Assembly: GCA_946415365.1 (NCBI GenBank)
Contig: CAMKSE010000017.1
Span: 1 to 64,000 of the forward strand
DNA from: an uncultured Prevotellaceae bacterium
GTDB lineage: Bacteria > Bacteroidota > Bacteroidia > Bacteroidales > Bacteroidaceae
Direction: 5' to 3'
DNA: 64,000 nucleotides
This document shows, one piece after another, positions 8,763-17,915 of this stretch; within the stretch, counting starts at the first letter, position 1, and each line of letters begins with the position of its first letter. The notes below the pieces were generated by a model, which made no database searches, had not been told where the DNA came from, and worked only from the letters and a program-made list of their open reading frames with translations. A program made the position numbers and the translations under genes.

Positions 8763-9677
8763 TTAGGCTCGCTTGATGGCTGCGCGAACCTGCGCCATGT
8801 TGCTACGCGAAACGGAGAGCGATTCGTGACAGTGCTTGATGAGCAGCTGGGTGGAGCCGGAATGTGAGACGATTTGCTCTACCTGACCAAGGTTGACCAG
8901 GAAGGCACGATGGCAGCGGACGATCATCGGATAGCCCTGCAACGTTTCCTCCATCTGTTTCATCGTGGCGCGAAGCATGTCGGTATGCACCTGTCCGTCA
9001 CGCAGATGGTTCACCTTGACATAGTTGCCCACGGCTTCAAGAAATAATAGGTTGGAAATCTGGAGCGTCACCGATTCGTTGGTCGTGCCAGCGAGAGTTA
9101 GCGGATCATGGGGACGGTTCTGCGTGATACCATTTCCTTCAGAAATTGGATCATCAGAGTCCCTGTGATCCACAACAACTCGGTCTTCCTGCATCTTCTT
9201 CAACTCCTCGTTTAGCAGTCTCGTCTCTTCCAATTCCATCGCCAGATACTTGCTGCGGTACTTGAAGCGCCAGTAGAGTCCGATGGCGAAGGAGCAGAAG
9301 GCGATAATGACAAGGGTTTCAAGGAAATTGACGAAAGAGAACTGATTACCCTCCACCCTATCACTCAGCACAAAGTGGCGGTAAAGACAGATACCCAGTG
9401 CCACGAGCGGCGTGTTGATCAACTGGAACCAGAGATTGCGGCGGATGATGTATTCAGCACCCTTCTTGAACGACCTCGGCATCTTGACGACATACTTCAG
9501 GATGATGTCCGTCACCATGCAGATCAAGAAGCCAATCACGCCCAAAGCTATCAGATGTACGTAGGCCTGCCACTGCCACGTATCCAATCCGAAGGGTTTG
9601 AACACGGCCAGCGCCACCACAACAAATGTGGTACTGATGATCCTCGTCATTATTGTTTCTATTTGTCCCTGTTTCAT
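8763..9677 (-). CDS. Membrane-bound LytTR-family transcription regulator
   Basis: This 304-aa protein has four predicted membrane segments in its first 145 residues (for example IISTTFVVVALAVFKPFGL, LIALGVIGFLICMVTDIIL, LVALGICLYRHFVL, LETLVIIAFCSFAIGLYW). A coiled coil follows (about 150-170, AMELEETRLLNEELKKMQ), then a C-terminal LytTR DNA-binding domain (about 200-300). LytTR hallmarks are ISNLLFLEAVGNYVKVN, the RCHRAFLVNLGQVEQI segment and SRSNMAQV. There is no receiver domain, so it probably senses a signal through the membrane part. It lies between two receptor genes, divergent from the one at 10014. A TACCTTTG box on the minus strand is at 9701-9708. A second start is possible at 9650. 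Confidence 0.88.
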   Translation of the reverse strand: MKQGQIETIMTRIISTTFVVVALAVFKPFGLDTWQWQAYVHLIALGVIGFLICMVTDIILKYVVKMPRSFKKGAEYIIRRNLWFQLINTPLVALGICLYRHFVLSDRVEGNQFSFVNFLETLVIIAFCSFAIGLYWRFKYRSKYLAMELEETRLLNEELKKMQEDRVVVDHRDSDDPISEGNGITQNRPHDPLTLAGTTNESVTLQISNLLFLEAVGNYVKVNHLRDGQVHTDMLRATMKQMEETLQGYPMIVRCHRAFLVNLGQVEQIVSHSGSTQLLIKHCHESLSVSRSNMAQVRAAIKRA

Positions 9678-9700
9678 ATAAAGTTCGCGGCTTCAGCCCG

Positions 9701-9708
9701 CAAAGGTA
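9701..9708 (-). promoter_or_regulatory. -7 box of the LytTR gene
   Basis: TACCTTTG on the minus strand, 23 bp upstream of the start at 9677. Confidence 0.65.
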
Positions 9709-9716
9709 CGAATAAT

Positions 9717-9762
9717 TTTCAATTTTCAATTCTCAATTTTCAATTTATTTTCAATTTTCAAT
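9717..9762. repeat. Heptamer repeat, four plus two units
   Basis: Units of TTTCAAT/TCTCAAT run at 9717-9744 and again at 9749-9762, immediately before copy B of the 77-bp element. The same order (heptamers then element) is seen at 6211-6324. Confidence 0.8.
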
Positions 9763-9771
9763 TATTTACGC

Positions 9772-9848
9772 CATCCGTCACATTTCCATGCAGAATATCC
9801 CAGAAAATTGATGCTTTCCGCAACTTTCTGTAATTTTGCAGCGTCAAA
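9772..9848 (+). promoter_or_regulatory. 77-bp recurrent promoter element, copy B
   Basis: It begins CATCCGTCACA, has CAGAATATCCCA and CGCAACTTTCTG, the -7 box TAATTTTG (9831-9838) and ends GCAGCGTCAAA. It aligns without gaps to copy A. A second promoter-like box, TACTTTTG followed by CAGCG, lies at 9973-9980, closer to the receptor start at 10014. Confidence 0.8.
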
Positions 9849-10013
9849 GGTACGAGTAAGCGAGTAAAAAGCCAAATGCATTTGAGCTATTTCGAGCATG
9901 AGTACTTTCAACGAAGTTAAATACAACAAATAAGTAAATTCAGTTTGCAACTGGATTGCAGAAGCAAAGTAATACTTTTGCAGCGCAATTAATCAAAAAT
10001 AAACAAGTAGAAG

Positions 10014-12419
10014 ATGAAAAGATTGTTTTTAGGAGCAGCTATAGCGATGCTGCTATTGCCCTCAGTGATGAAAGCACAGACCGTAGGTCAAATCAACCAA
10101 ACCAACCAGACCACCCAGACCGTTCGCGGACAAGTTTGCGACGTAGCATCTGGCGAGCCAATGATTGGCGTGACCGTTACAATTGAAAACGGGATAACCT
10201 TAGCCACTGTATCTGATGTGGACGGCAACTTCGTTATTAATAATGTACCCGTAGGACGACACTCGGTAAGAGCCACCTATATCGGCTACGAACCTGTGCT
10301 GTTGAAGGAGCAATTGGTGTCATCTGGTAAGGAACTGGTGCTGACGCTGAGAATGCGTGAAAGCATTTCTGAACTAGGCGAGGTAGTCATCAAACCTCGC
10401 GTGAACAAGCAACTGCCACTGAACGAGATGGCGCAGGTGGGTGCCCGTATGTTCAGCGTGGAGGAGGCCACGCGCTATGCCGGCGGTATGGCCGACCCTG
10501 CCCGTACGGCCTCGATGTTTGCAGGTGTGGCTACTGGTGGCGCTACCAACGGCATTTCGATTCACGGCAACTCGCCCCAGATGTTGCAGTGGCGCGTGGA
10601 GGGTGTCGAGGTGCCGAACCCCAACCACTTCGCGGATATTACAGAGGCTGGCGGCGGCGTGTTTACCTCGCTCAATGGCACGGTGCTGGCCAACAGCGAC
10701 TTCCTCACGGGAGCCATGCCTGCCGAGTTTGGCAACGCCCTGAGTGGTGCCTTCGACATGAAGATGCGCGTGGGCAACAACACCAAATACGAGCACGCTG
10801 TGCAGGTGGGTACGCTGGGTGTCGACTTCGCCTCCGAAGGACCATTGGGAAAGAATACGAAGGCCTCGTACCTCGTCAACTACCGCTACAGTTTCCTCGA
10901 GATTGCCAAGAAACTACACGCTATCAATATGGAAAAGGAGACGCTCGACTATCAGGATCTGAGTTTCAAGCTGAACATGCCTACCACAAAGGCTGGCACC
11001 TTTGCCGTATGGTTCACAGGACTCATCGACAACTACGAGAACGAGGTGCCTGACGTGAGCGACTGGGAGACGCTGTGGGATATGAACGACTCGTGGTCGC
11101 GCCAGCGCAACTGTGCCGTAGGCCTCACGCATAACTACCGTTTTAAGAATGGTGGCACGCTGCACTCCAGTGTGGCCTATACAGGTGCTTACACAAGGCT
11201 GGCCATGAACAACTATGATGAGCAGATGACACAGACGCCTGGTGCGGACGGTCGCAATGCGCAGTGGAACGTCATCATCAGCACTCAGCACCAGCAGAAG
11301 ATTTCCTCGCGATATACGATGCAGAACGGCTTCGAGCACCAGCACCTCGCCTTCCACACCTGGTTGGACTGGCTTCACGAGACAGGCGGCCCACTCTATC
11401 GCGTCTATGAGTCGGATGGTAACACAGGACTGACGCGTCTTTACAGCAGTCATAAACTGGCATTGAGCAAGAGGCTCTCCACGGTGGCAGGCGTCAATGT
11501 GATGTGGTTCAACCTAAACAACCAGTGGCTCGTGGAGCCGCGCGTGAGTTTCCAATATAAGACCTCGCCGTCGAGTACACTCTCGATAGCCTACGCCCTG
11601 AACAGCCGTAAGGAGAGTACGGACACCTATTTTGTCATTGAAAATGGAACAATGAATATTGAACATTCTGCCGATGCGCAGCCAATGGTCAATAATAATC
11701 TCGGCCTCACCCGCTCACACCATATCTCCGCCTCGTTCGCCCAACGCCTGGGAGAGAACGCCATGCTGAAGATCGAGCCCTATTGGCAGTGGCTCTTCGA
11801 CGTGCCAGTGGAACAGGGTACCACCTACTCCATCATCAACCACCGCAATTTCTATCAGGACCGCGCTCTGGTGAACGAGGGTGCAGGACGTAACTACGGT
11901 ATCGACCTCACGTTGGAGCGCTATCTGAAGGATGGCCTCTACGGTATGCTGACCGCCACAGTCTTCAAGTCGGAGTATCGCGATGCTCAGGGCGTATGGC
12001 ACCACTCGCGCAACGACCGTGGCTATATCACCAATATCCTTGGTGGGAAGGAGTGGATGGTAGGAAAGAGCAAGAAAAATGTGTTTGGCCTCAACGGCCG
12101 TCTCACGCTGATGGGTGGCGACCGCTACACGCCTATCCCAGAGGGTGTCACCTTCGAGAACATCGCGAAGCGTCCTGACAAGTCGATCCCAGAAATCGAC
12201 GGACTCGATCCCTACAGTGCCCAGATGAAGATGAACGTGGGATACGCCTTCTCAGTGAAATATACCATCAACAAGCGTCACACCTCGCATCACTTCATCC
12301 TGGAGTACCTGCAGATGAAGACCTTCCAAGGCCAGACCTTCGACCTCCGCACCCACGAGATTGTCGACAAGTTCACCTCGCTCACCTTCCCCAACATCGC
12401 CTATCGCGTGGAATTTTAG
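10014..12419 (+). CDS. TonB-dependent outer-membrane receptor
   Basis: The 801-aa protein has a signal peptide (1-21, ending MKAQ), a carboxypeptidase-like regulatory domain (VRGQVCDVASGEPMIGVTVTI, about 38-120), and a plug domain with GGMADPARTASMFAGV, NGISIHGNSPQMLQWRVEGV and EFGNALSGAFDMKMR. A 22-strand-type barrel follows and ends in an aromatic residue (NIAYRVEF), as usual for barrel insertion. It should import an unknown ligand across the outer membrane using TonB energy. No SusD-like lipoprotein gene follows, so a glycan utilisation role is not supported. It is a different subfamily from the receptors at 6369, 19968 and 54214, which end in a SKYKGTGAG tail. Confidence 0.92.
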   Translation: MKRLFLGAAIAMLLLPSVMKAQTVGQINQTNQTTQTVRGQVCDVASGEPMIGVTVTIENGITLATVSDVDGNFVINNVPVGRHSVRATYIGYEPVLLKEQLVSSGKELVLTLRMRESISELGEVVIKPRVNKQLPLNEMAQVGARMFSVEEATRYAGGMADPARTASMFAGVATGGATNGISIHGNSPQMLQWRVEGVEVPNPNHFADITEAGGGVFTSLNGTVLANSDFLTGAMPAEFGNALSGAFDMKMRVGNNTKYEHAVQVGTLGVDFASEGPLGKNTKASYLVNYRYSFLEIAKKLHAINMEKETLDYQDLSFKLNMPTTKAGTFAVWFTGLIDNYENEVPDVSDWETLWDMNDSWSRQRNCAVGLTHNYRFKNGGTLHSSVAYTGAYTRLAMNNYDEQMTQTPGADGRNAQWNVIISTQHQQKISSRYTMQNGFEHQHLAFHTWLDWLHETGGPLYRVYESDGNTGLTRLYSSHKLALSKRLSTVAGVNVMWFNLNNQWLVEPRVSFQYKTSPSSTLSIAYALNSRKESTDTYFVIENGTMNIEHSADAQPMVNNNLGLTRSHHISASFAQRLGENAMLKIEPYWQWLFDVPVEQGTTYSIINHRNFYQDRALVNEGAGRNYGIDLTLERYLKDGLYGMLTATVFKSEYRDAQGVWHHSRNDRGYITNILGGKEWMVGKSKKNVFGLNGRLTLMGGDRYTPIPEGVTFENIAKRPDKSIPEIDGLDPYSAQMKMNVGYAFSVKYTINKRHTSHHFILEYLQMKTFQGQTFDLRTHEIVDKFTSLTFPNIAYRVEF

Positions 12420-12479
12420 TGCAGTGAATTTGCAAGACTCGATGGAATTTGCTATCTTTGTGGCGAAAATGAATAGATA

Positions 12480-13505
12480 ATGAATAAGAAACGACTTTTA
12501 TATCTAGACAATCTGAAGGTGTGTCTGACGGTGCTGGTGATATTCCACCACGCTGGTCAGGCATACGGCGATGGTGGCGACTGGGCTTACCATCCCAGCA
12601 ATCCTGCCGAGTTTATGCCTTGGATATGGCATTTCTTCTCGGTCAATGCAGCCTTCTTTATGGGGCTGTTCTTCCTGATTTCAGGTTACTTCGTGCCTAC
12701 GAGCTTCGATAGGCAGGGAGCCAAGGTGTTTGTGCAGAAGAAACTGATGCGTCTGGGTATTCCGCTTTTGCTGATGGGTGGACTGATATCCGTTTTGTCA
12801 GGCAAGCCGGAGATTGGGCACATGTGGTATATCGAGAGTCTGCTGGTGTTCTGCCTGATTTACGCCTTGATACGACTGATATGCAAGCCCATCGATGGCG
12901 ACTGCTCATCGAGACCCACCATCATCGGCCTGCTGATATTTGGCAGCGTCATGGGTATTGGCAGTTATCTGATCCGTCAGGTCAGCCCACAGGATCATTG
13001 GATCTGGCCTTTTGGCATTATCCCGCTGCCGATGGAACCCGCCCACTATCTGCAGTACGTCATGATGTTCGTTATCGGCATTCTGGCACGTAGGTTTGCC
13101 TGGCTCGAAAAGATGAGTAACAACACAGGAGTCATTTCGCTTGCGATAGGATGTGCTTTGGCATTGGGCATCTATCTTCGCGATGGTGGGGCTTGGAACG
13201 CTTTCGTTACTGAGTGGTTTGGTATCTACGAATCGCTTCTGTGTGTCTTCATCTGTTTTGGACTGATCTGGCTGTTCCGCGAGCATGGCAACTGGGACAG
13301 TAAGTTCTGGCAATGGTGTGCCGCTCAGTCGTATGGTGCCTACATCTTCCATCTGCTGCTGATGATAGTTCTGCAACATGCCACCGACGGCATCTGGATG
13401 GGTGCCTTTGGCAAGTTCATGTTCATCGGCATCGTTACCACCATCTGTTCGTTTGTGCTCACTTGGTTGGTAAGGCTGATTCCAGGAGCGAAGAAAGTCT
13501 TATGA
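12480..13505 (+). CDS. Membrane acyltransferase (acyltransferase 3 family)
   Basis: The 341-aa protein has about ten hydrophobic segments. Its N-terminal motif RLLYLDNLKVCLTVLVIFHHAGQAYG carries the paired His that marks acyltransferase 3 enzymes. These transfer acyl groups, often acetyl, to sugars or lipids of the envelope; the acceptor here is unknown. Its ends are almost identical to the ends of the short frame at 17912-18163, which appears to be an internal deletion of a paralog. The upstream TATCTTTG box at 12453-12460 supports its own promoter. The C-terminus ends in a basic LIPGAKKVL. Confidence 0.85.
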   Translation: MNKKRLLYLDNLKVCLTVLVIFHHAGQAYGDGGDWAYHPSNPAEFMPWIWHFFSVNAAFFMGLFFLISGYFVPTSFDRQGAKVFVQKKLMRLGIPLLLMGGLISVLSGKPEIGHMWYIESLLVFCLIYALIRLICKPIDGDCSSRPTIIGLLIFGSVMGIGSYLIRQVSPQDHWIWPFGIIPLPMEPAHYLQYVMMFVIGILARRFAWLEKMSNNTGVISLAIGCALALGIYLRDGGAWNAFVTEWFGIYESLLCVFICFGLIWLFREHGNWDSKFWQWCAAQSYGAYIFHLLLMIVLQHATDGIWMGAFGKFMFIGIVTTICSFVLTWLVRLIPGAKKVL

Positions 13506-13617
13506 TTACGTGATTTACCCAATGTCTCTCACTTTTTTTCTATTGGATGTAATTAATTCACTTTTCCTGCGACTAATTGGTAAACTCGATGTGAAACATC
13601 AAGGATTTAGTTGAACA

Positions 13618-14106
13618 ATGGAGACGAAAGATTTAGAGAAAGATTTCCTGACGATGGTCGAGGCGCAGAAACGTACGATCTACAAGGTGTGTTATATCTA
13701 TGCCAACGACCAGGACGACCTGAACGACCTGTTTCAGGAGACGGTGCTCAACCTGTGGAAGAGTTTCCCGCGCTATCGGGGGGATAGCAAGCTCACCACC
13801 TGGGTCTATCGCATCGCCATGAACACCTGCATCACGTTCCTCCGACGCTCCAACGCCCGTCCACAGACCGTACCTATGACGGCCAATGTGGCAAGCATGG
13901 CAGCCGACGAAGATAAATCGGGTCAGTTGAAGGAGCTCTACCGTCTCATCAACCAGTTGGGCAAATTGGAACGCGCGCTGATTCTCCTCTGGTTGGAAGA
14001 ACGGAGTTATGAGGAAATCGCCGATATCCTCGGCATCACTAAGACCAACGTCGCCGTGAAACTGAATCGAACCAAAGAGAAATTAAAGAAAATGTCGAAC
14101 TGTTAA
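13618..14106 (+). CDS. ECF-type RNA polymerase sigma factor
   Basis: The 162-aa protein has sigma region 2 (YKVCYIYANDQDDLNDLFQETVLNLWKSFPRYRGDSKLTTWVYRIAMN) and region 4 (ALILLWLEERSYEEIADILGITKTNVAVKLNRTKEKLKK) with its helix-turn-helix. This size and layout are standard for ECF factors. The gene starts 112 bp after the acyltransferase and is followed 12 bp later by a membrane protein, which may be its regulator. It belongs to a group in which the partner is not a classic FecR protein. Its target promoters cannot be read from this window. Confidence 0.92.
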   Translation: METKDLEKDFLTMVEAQKRTIYKVCYIYANDQDDLNDLFQETVLNLWKSFPRYRGDSKLTTWVYRIAMNTCITFLRRSNARPQTVPMTANVASMAADEDKSGQLKELYRLINQLGKLERALILLWLEERSYEEIADILGITKTNVAVKLNRTKEKLKKMSNC

Positions 14107-14118
14107 ATTTGAATTGTT

Positions 14119-14727
14119 ATGGAACTTGAAGCATTGAAAGCCAGTTGGAACAAGCTCGATGAGCGTCTGGCAGCAACGGAAATAGTGAACCTTCGCGTGG
14201 TGAAGGAAGTGATTCAGCAGAAGACCAAGTCGGCCTATGATGGTATCATGGGACAGAACATCTACTACTTCGTGGTGAATATGCTCATCATCTGCGTGGT
14301 ATTCCCCTATGTCTATCTGAACACACCCATCCAGGCCACCTCGTTCGCCATCGTCGAGGGCGTGATGGTCATAGGGATGATACCTCTGGTATGGAAACTC
14401 TCCCTGCTGTCGAAATTTGATCTGAACGGCAAGAGCAGCAGCGAACTCAGCCGTTTGGTGCTCACTTACAAGAAGGTCTGCCATCAGGAGAAGGTCTGGC
14501 TGATTGGTGCCGTATGCCTGGCGTTGATAGCCTTTTATATCCTAGAGTTGGGATTCAACACGAAAGCAGGCTACGAGTATAGTACAAGATTGTTGTTGCC
14601 TCTCGGGCTCTCATTACTCACCTTTGGTCTTGGTCTTGTCTTTGCGAAATGGCAACTTCGCCGTCACACCCAGCAGTTAAGGGAGATAGAGCGCGGGCTT
14701 GAGGAACTCCGAGAGTTCGAGAAATAA
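14119..14727 (+). CDS. Membrane protein paired with the ECF sigma factor
   Basis: The 202-aa protein begins with a soluble helical segment (MELEALKASWNKLDERL). Two pairs of membrane segments follow (YYFVVNMLIICVVFPYVYL, FAIVEGVMVIGMIPLVWKL, WLIGAVCLALIAFYILEL, LLLPLGLSLLTFGLGLVFA) and then a charged helical C-terminus. It starts 12 bp after the sigma gene, so the two are co-transcribed. By position it is a candidate anti-sigma factor, with the cytoplasmic N-terminal helix a possible sigma-binding part. No known anti-sigma motif was seen, so this is inference. A terminator follows at 14780. Confidence 0.75.
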   Translation: MELEALKASWNKLDERLAATEIVNLRVVKEVIQQKTKSAYDGIMGQNIYYFVVNMLIICVVFPYVYLNTPIQATSFAIVEGVMVIGMIPLVWKLSLLSKFDLNGKSSSELSRLVLTYKKVCHQEKVWLIGAVCLALIAFYILELGFNTKAGYEYSTRLLLPLGLSLLTFGLGLVFAKWQLRRHTQQLREIERGLEELREFEK

Positions 14728-14779
14728 TAAATATCATACTTTGTTTGTATGATTGTTAATATTTAGTTAGAGTAAGAAA

Positions 14780-14808
14780 GCAGCACTCGTCGTGATGACG
14801 GGTGCTGC
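14780..14808 (+). terminator. Hairpin after the ECF operon
   Basis: GCAGCACTCGTC (14780-14791) pairs with GACGGGTGCTGC (14797-14808), with one G-T pair and a 5-nt loop; ATTATT follows. Confidence 0.75.
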
Positions 14809-14817
14809 ATTATTAGC

Positions 14818-14894
14818 CACTCGTCACAGAATCATGCAGAATATCCCATATATTTGGTGCATTCCGCAACTATTCTTACCTTTGCAACGTCAAA
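14818..14894 (+). promoter_or_regulatory. 77-bp recurrent promoter element, copy C
   Basis: It begins CACTCGTCACAGA, has CATGCAGAATATCCCA, a TTTGG word at the expected -33 position, CGCAACTATTC, the -7 box TACCTTTG and the end GCAACGTCAAA. It aligns without gaps to copies A and B and lies 21 bp upstream of the start at 14916. Confidence 0.82.
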
Positions 14895-14915
14895 TAGACA
14901 TAAATTTTGAGTGAT

Positions 14916-16145
14916 ATGAAAAAAGTGAGATTTTGGGCTGTATTGGCCATCGGTTTTATGAGTGTTATGAGCCTGAAGGCTCAGAGTCAGCGAATGATGG
15001 AGTTCCAGAATGAGTTCAGCAGGTACCAGGCGCAATATCGCGACCTGATGTACAATGGAAAGCACAAGGAGGCAATGGCTCCGCTGGCAAGTTGCATTGC
15101 AATGCTCGACACCACCACGATTTTCAAGGTGTCGCCCATCCCCGAGGCAGCCATCATGGAGCAGAAGGGACTGCTGTACTACGACCAGGCGTGCTGCTAT
15201 GCATTGGTGGGGCAGAAGAAACAGGCGCTCGCGGCACTGGAGCAGTCAGTCCTGCTGGGCTACAAGGATTACAATAATATGGTGAACGACAACGATCTCC
15301 GCTCGCTGCGCAAGGACAAGAAATATCAGGTGTTGCTGGCTCAGGTGAATGACCATCAGCCCCTCAGTGTGCTGAAAAAATCGGCTCCATACGCTAAAGA
15401 TGCGGCCCGGCAAGACATCCTGTTCCGTTATCAACCTAATGAGTCGAAGAACCTGCGCATGGTGCGCGACTACTTCAAGCTCGACTCCGTAGCCGGGCAG
15501 GGCGACGAACTCTCGAAGATTGTCAATCTGCTGCACTTTGCCCACGACAACATCCGGCACGACGGCGGCAACCAGGCATTTGCCGAGTTGGATGCCATCG
15601 ACCTTTACAACTATTACAAGACTACCGGCAAGGGCGTGAACTGTCGCCAGCTGGCCATATCGCTCTGCGAGATGTATCTGTCGATGGGCATCCCCGCCCG
15701 CTATGTGACCTGCATGCCAGCCGATTCGCTCGACTATGAGTGCCATGTGATTAACACCGTGTGGTCGGAGCAGTTGCAGAAATGGCTTTACATCGACCCC
15801 ACGATGGATGCCTGGGTGACTGACGAGAACGGCACGATGCTCAGCATCGCCGAGGTGCGAGAGCGACTCATCAACGACCAACCCTTGGTGCTCTGCGAGA
15901 CTGCAAACTGGAACCATGAGTCGCAACAGACAAAGGAATACTACTTGGAGACCTACATGGCAAAGAACCTGTACTACTTTGTTTGCAAGAAGCTGAACCG
16001 CTTTAATCCAGAGAGCCTCTATCGCAACAACGATCCTGCAGATGATGTCCGGCTCATACCCGTTGGCTTCGTCAACAACAACTGGAAGTGTGACACCACT
16101 ACCGACCCGGAGGTATTCTGGGCAAAACCAAAGAAAGAACAATGA
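14916..16145 (+). CDS. Exported transglutaminase-like protein
   Basis: The start at 14916 gives 409 aa with a clear signal peptide (MKKVRFWAVLAIGFMSVMSLKAQ). Residues about 30-160 hold TPR-like helices (YYDQACCYALVGQKKQALAALEQSVLLG). A transglutaminase-like core follows, with Cys in GVNCRQLAISLCEMYLSMGIPARYVT, His in YECHVINTVWSE and Asp in YIDPTMDAWV, in the family order. It could be a periplasmic peptidase or amide-forming enzyme. The last bases overlap the next gene by ATGA. Its last 20-odd codons recur as a remnant at 22336-22449. Confidence 0.85.
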   Translation: MKKVRFWAVLAIGFMSVMSLKAQSQRMMEFQNEFSRYQAQYRDLMYNGKHKEAMAPLASCIAMLDTTTIFKVSPIPEAAIMEQKGLLYYDQACCYALVGQKKQALAALEQSVLLGYKDYNNMVNDNDLRSLRKDKKYQVLLAQVNDHQPLSVLKKSAPYAKDAARQDILFRYQPNESKNLRMVRDYFKLDSVAGQGDELSKIVNLLHFAHDNIRHDGGNQAFAELDAIDLYNYYKTTGKGVNCRQLAISLCEMYLSMGIPARYVTCMPADSLDYECHVINTVWSEQLQKWLYIDPTMDAWVTDENGTMLSIAEVRERLINDQPLVLCETANWNHESQQTKEYYLETYMAKNLYYFVCKKLNRFNPESLYRNNDPADDVRLIPVGFVNNNWKCDTTTDPEVFWAKPKKEQ

Positions 16146-16846
16146 ATATCCGTTTAGAACAACCCAAAGACTATCGTGAGGTAGAGAACCTGACGAGAGA
16201 GGCATTCTGGAATGTTTATCACCCTGGATGCACAGAGCATTACGTGCTCAATCAATATAGAACCAATCCCGATTTCATCCCTGGGCTTGACTTGGTGATG
16301 ATAGAGGATGATAAAATCATAGGTCATGTAATGTTCTCGAAGGCTGAGATTATTCTTGATGATGGAACCAACTTCCCTTCATGGACATTTGGCCCCATCA
16401 GCATCCACCCTGACTACAAGCGGAAGGGCTACGGCCTGAAGTTGCTGCAGTATGCGTTGGAGAAGGCTCGCACGATGGGCATCGGTCTTCTGCAGATGGA
16501 GGGAAATATCGAGTTCTACCGTCACGCAGGCTTTGACCTCGCCAGCAAGCTTAAGATTCACTATCATGCAGAACCGATGGAGCAGCGAGAGCAGAGTGAT
16601 GCTTGCATCGACTCTGCCGAGTCGCGACAGAGGTCGACCGAAGGTCAACCAAGAGAGTCAGAGGTTCCGTATTTCCTCGCCCAAGAGCTGATACCTGGCT
16701 ATTGGGGCAATCGTGAGGGAACTTATTGTCCACCCAAGGGCTATTTCGTGGCCGACGAGAACCCTGAGGCCTTTGAGGCTTACGAAGCGACCTTCCCGCC
16801 GAAGGAAAAACTCCGCCTGCCAGGACAATTAGGATATGAAGAATAA
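16142..16846 (+). CDS. GNAT-family N-acetyltransferase
   Basis: The 234-aa protein begins MNIRLEQPKDYREVENLTREAFW, and its acetyl-CoA site reads SIHPDYKRKGYGLKLLQYALEKARTMG (about 81-107), the motif A of GNAT enzymes. The C-terminal part is longer than a minimal GNAT and ends with a segment about the predicted size of a substrate-binding extension (YWGNREGTYCPPKGYFVADENPEAFEAYE). It overlaps the transglutaminase-like gene by four bases, so translation may be coupled. The acceptor substrate is unknown. Confidence 0.88.
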   Translation: MNIRLEQPKDYREVENLTREAFWNVYHPGCTEHYVLNQYRTNPDFIPGLDLVMIEDDKIIGHVMFSKAEIILDDGTNFPSWTFGPISIHPDYKRKGYGLKLLQYALEKARTMGIGLLQMEGNIEFYRHAGFDLASKLKIHYHAEPMEQREQSDACIDSAESRQRSTEGQPRESEVPYFLAQELIPGYWGNREGTYCPPKGYFVADENPEAFEAYEATFPPKEKLRLPGQLGYEE

Positions 16847-16855
16847 AAAGTTACT

Positions 16856-17377
16856 ATGGCAATAACGAGCGAGAGGCTGAGGCAGACGTTTTCTGAGGGC
16901 GGTGCGCAGGAGATATACAGGGAAATCAAGGCTACAGGCGGTTTCCTCGACTTTGCACGACGATATGTCTTTGATAAGGACTATCGCGTGGCGAGGAGTG
17001 CCTTGTGGGGACTGACCAAAGCCACCGACGAGGAACTCTCAGAATTGCAGGTGACGCTCAATGAACTGATAGACCAGGCCATGCAGACGGCAAATTCGTC
17101 TGTCAGGCGGCTGACTCTGAACATCATCGAACGTCTGATATTAGAAGAGGACGACCTGCGGACCGACTTCCTTGACTTCTGTTTCGAGCACATGGTCAGC
17201 ATTGAGGAGTTCCCCGGCATCCAAACGCTCTGCATGAAGCTCGCTTATCGTATGTGCAGTTTTTATCCAGAACTGATGGATGAGTTGAAACGCACCCTTG
17301 AAGCGATGGAGATAGAGTATTACAAGCCCGCGGTAAAGTGCCTGCGCAAAAGGATCCTCAGCGGAAAATTCAAATAA
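16856..17377 (+). CDS. HEAT-like helical repeat protein
   Basis: The 173-aa protein is all helical with HEAT-like periodicity (for example ARSALWGLTKATDEELSELQ, SSVRRLTLNIIERLI, GIQTLCMKLAYRMCSFYPELMDELKRTLE). It has no signal peptide or membrane segment. I do not recognise a specific family; a scaffold or DNA-binding (AlkD-like) repeat fold would be possible but is not shown. It starts 10 bp after the GNAT gene and 7 bp before the next one, so it lies in an operon. The first six codons (MAITSE) with the preceding bases recur as a remnant at 22460. Confidence 0.7.
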   Translation: MAITSERLRQTFSEGGAQEIYREIKATGGFLDFARRYVFDKDYRVARSALWGLTKATDEELSELQVTLNELIDQAMQTANSSVRRLTLNIIERLILEEDDLRTDFLDFCFEHMVSIEEFPGIQTLCMKLAYRMCSFYPELMDELKRTLEAMEIEYYKPAVKCLRKRILSGKFK

Positions 17378-17384
17378 AACAAAT

Positions 17385-17915
17385 ATGGAAACTGATCGTA
17401 TTATATTGCGCCCTTGGCGCGAATCGGATGCAGAGATACTGTTCAAATGGGCTTCTAATCCGGATGTGGGGCCTCGTGCAGGCTGGCCGCCACATAAGAG
17501 TGTGGAGGAAAGTCTGGAGATTATCCGCACCGTATTCAATGATGCAACCAATACTTGGGCTATTGAATTAAAGGAAACAGGTGAGGCGATTGGCGCAATG
17601 GGCTATGGGTCTTCATGTGAGTGTGACCTGCCTGCACGTGAAGGTGAACCGCTTATCGGCTATTGGGTGGCGAAACCCTATTGGAATCAAGGTATCTGTA
17701 CGGAGGCGCTACAGTTGATGTTAGACCATATCCGACAAACGACGGACATCAAATCGCTAATCAGTGGTCATTTCGTTGACAACCCCGCTTCAGGCCGGGT
17801 GATGGAGAAATGTGGCTTCGTCCCTACAGGTGAAACCTGCATCGATGCGAATCAGTATCAAGGTGAGAATAGGCCAATTAGAGTGTTGAGACTGGAAATT
17901 AGAAACAAAGAATGA
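17385..17915 (+). CDS. GNAT acetyltransferase, RimJ/RimL type
   Basis: The 176-aa protein starts METDRIILRPWRESDAEILFKWASNPDVG, which is typical of the RimJ/RimL group, and carries GYWVAKPYWNQGICTEALQLMLDHI as the acetyl-CoA region and NPASGRVMEKCGFVPTGE near the end. It may acetylate a protein N-terminus or an antibiotic-like amine; the substrate is unknown. It overlaps the next frame by ATGA. Its last 39 codons are nearly repeated at 44361-44477, where only the tail survives. Confidence 0.88.
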   Translation: METDRIILRPWRESDAEILFKWASNPDVGPRAGWPPHKSVEESLEIIRTVFNDATNTWAIELKETGEAIGAMGYGSSCECDLPAREGEPLIGYWVAKPYWNQGICTEALQLMLDHIRQTTDIKSLISGHFVDNPASGRVMEKCGFVPTGETCIDANQYQGENRPIRVLRLEIRNKE

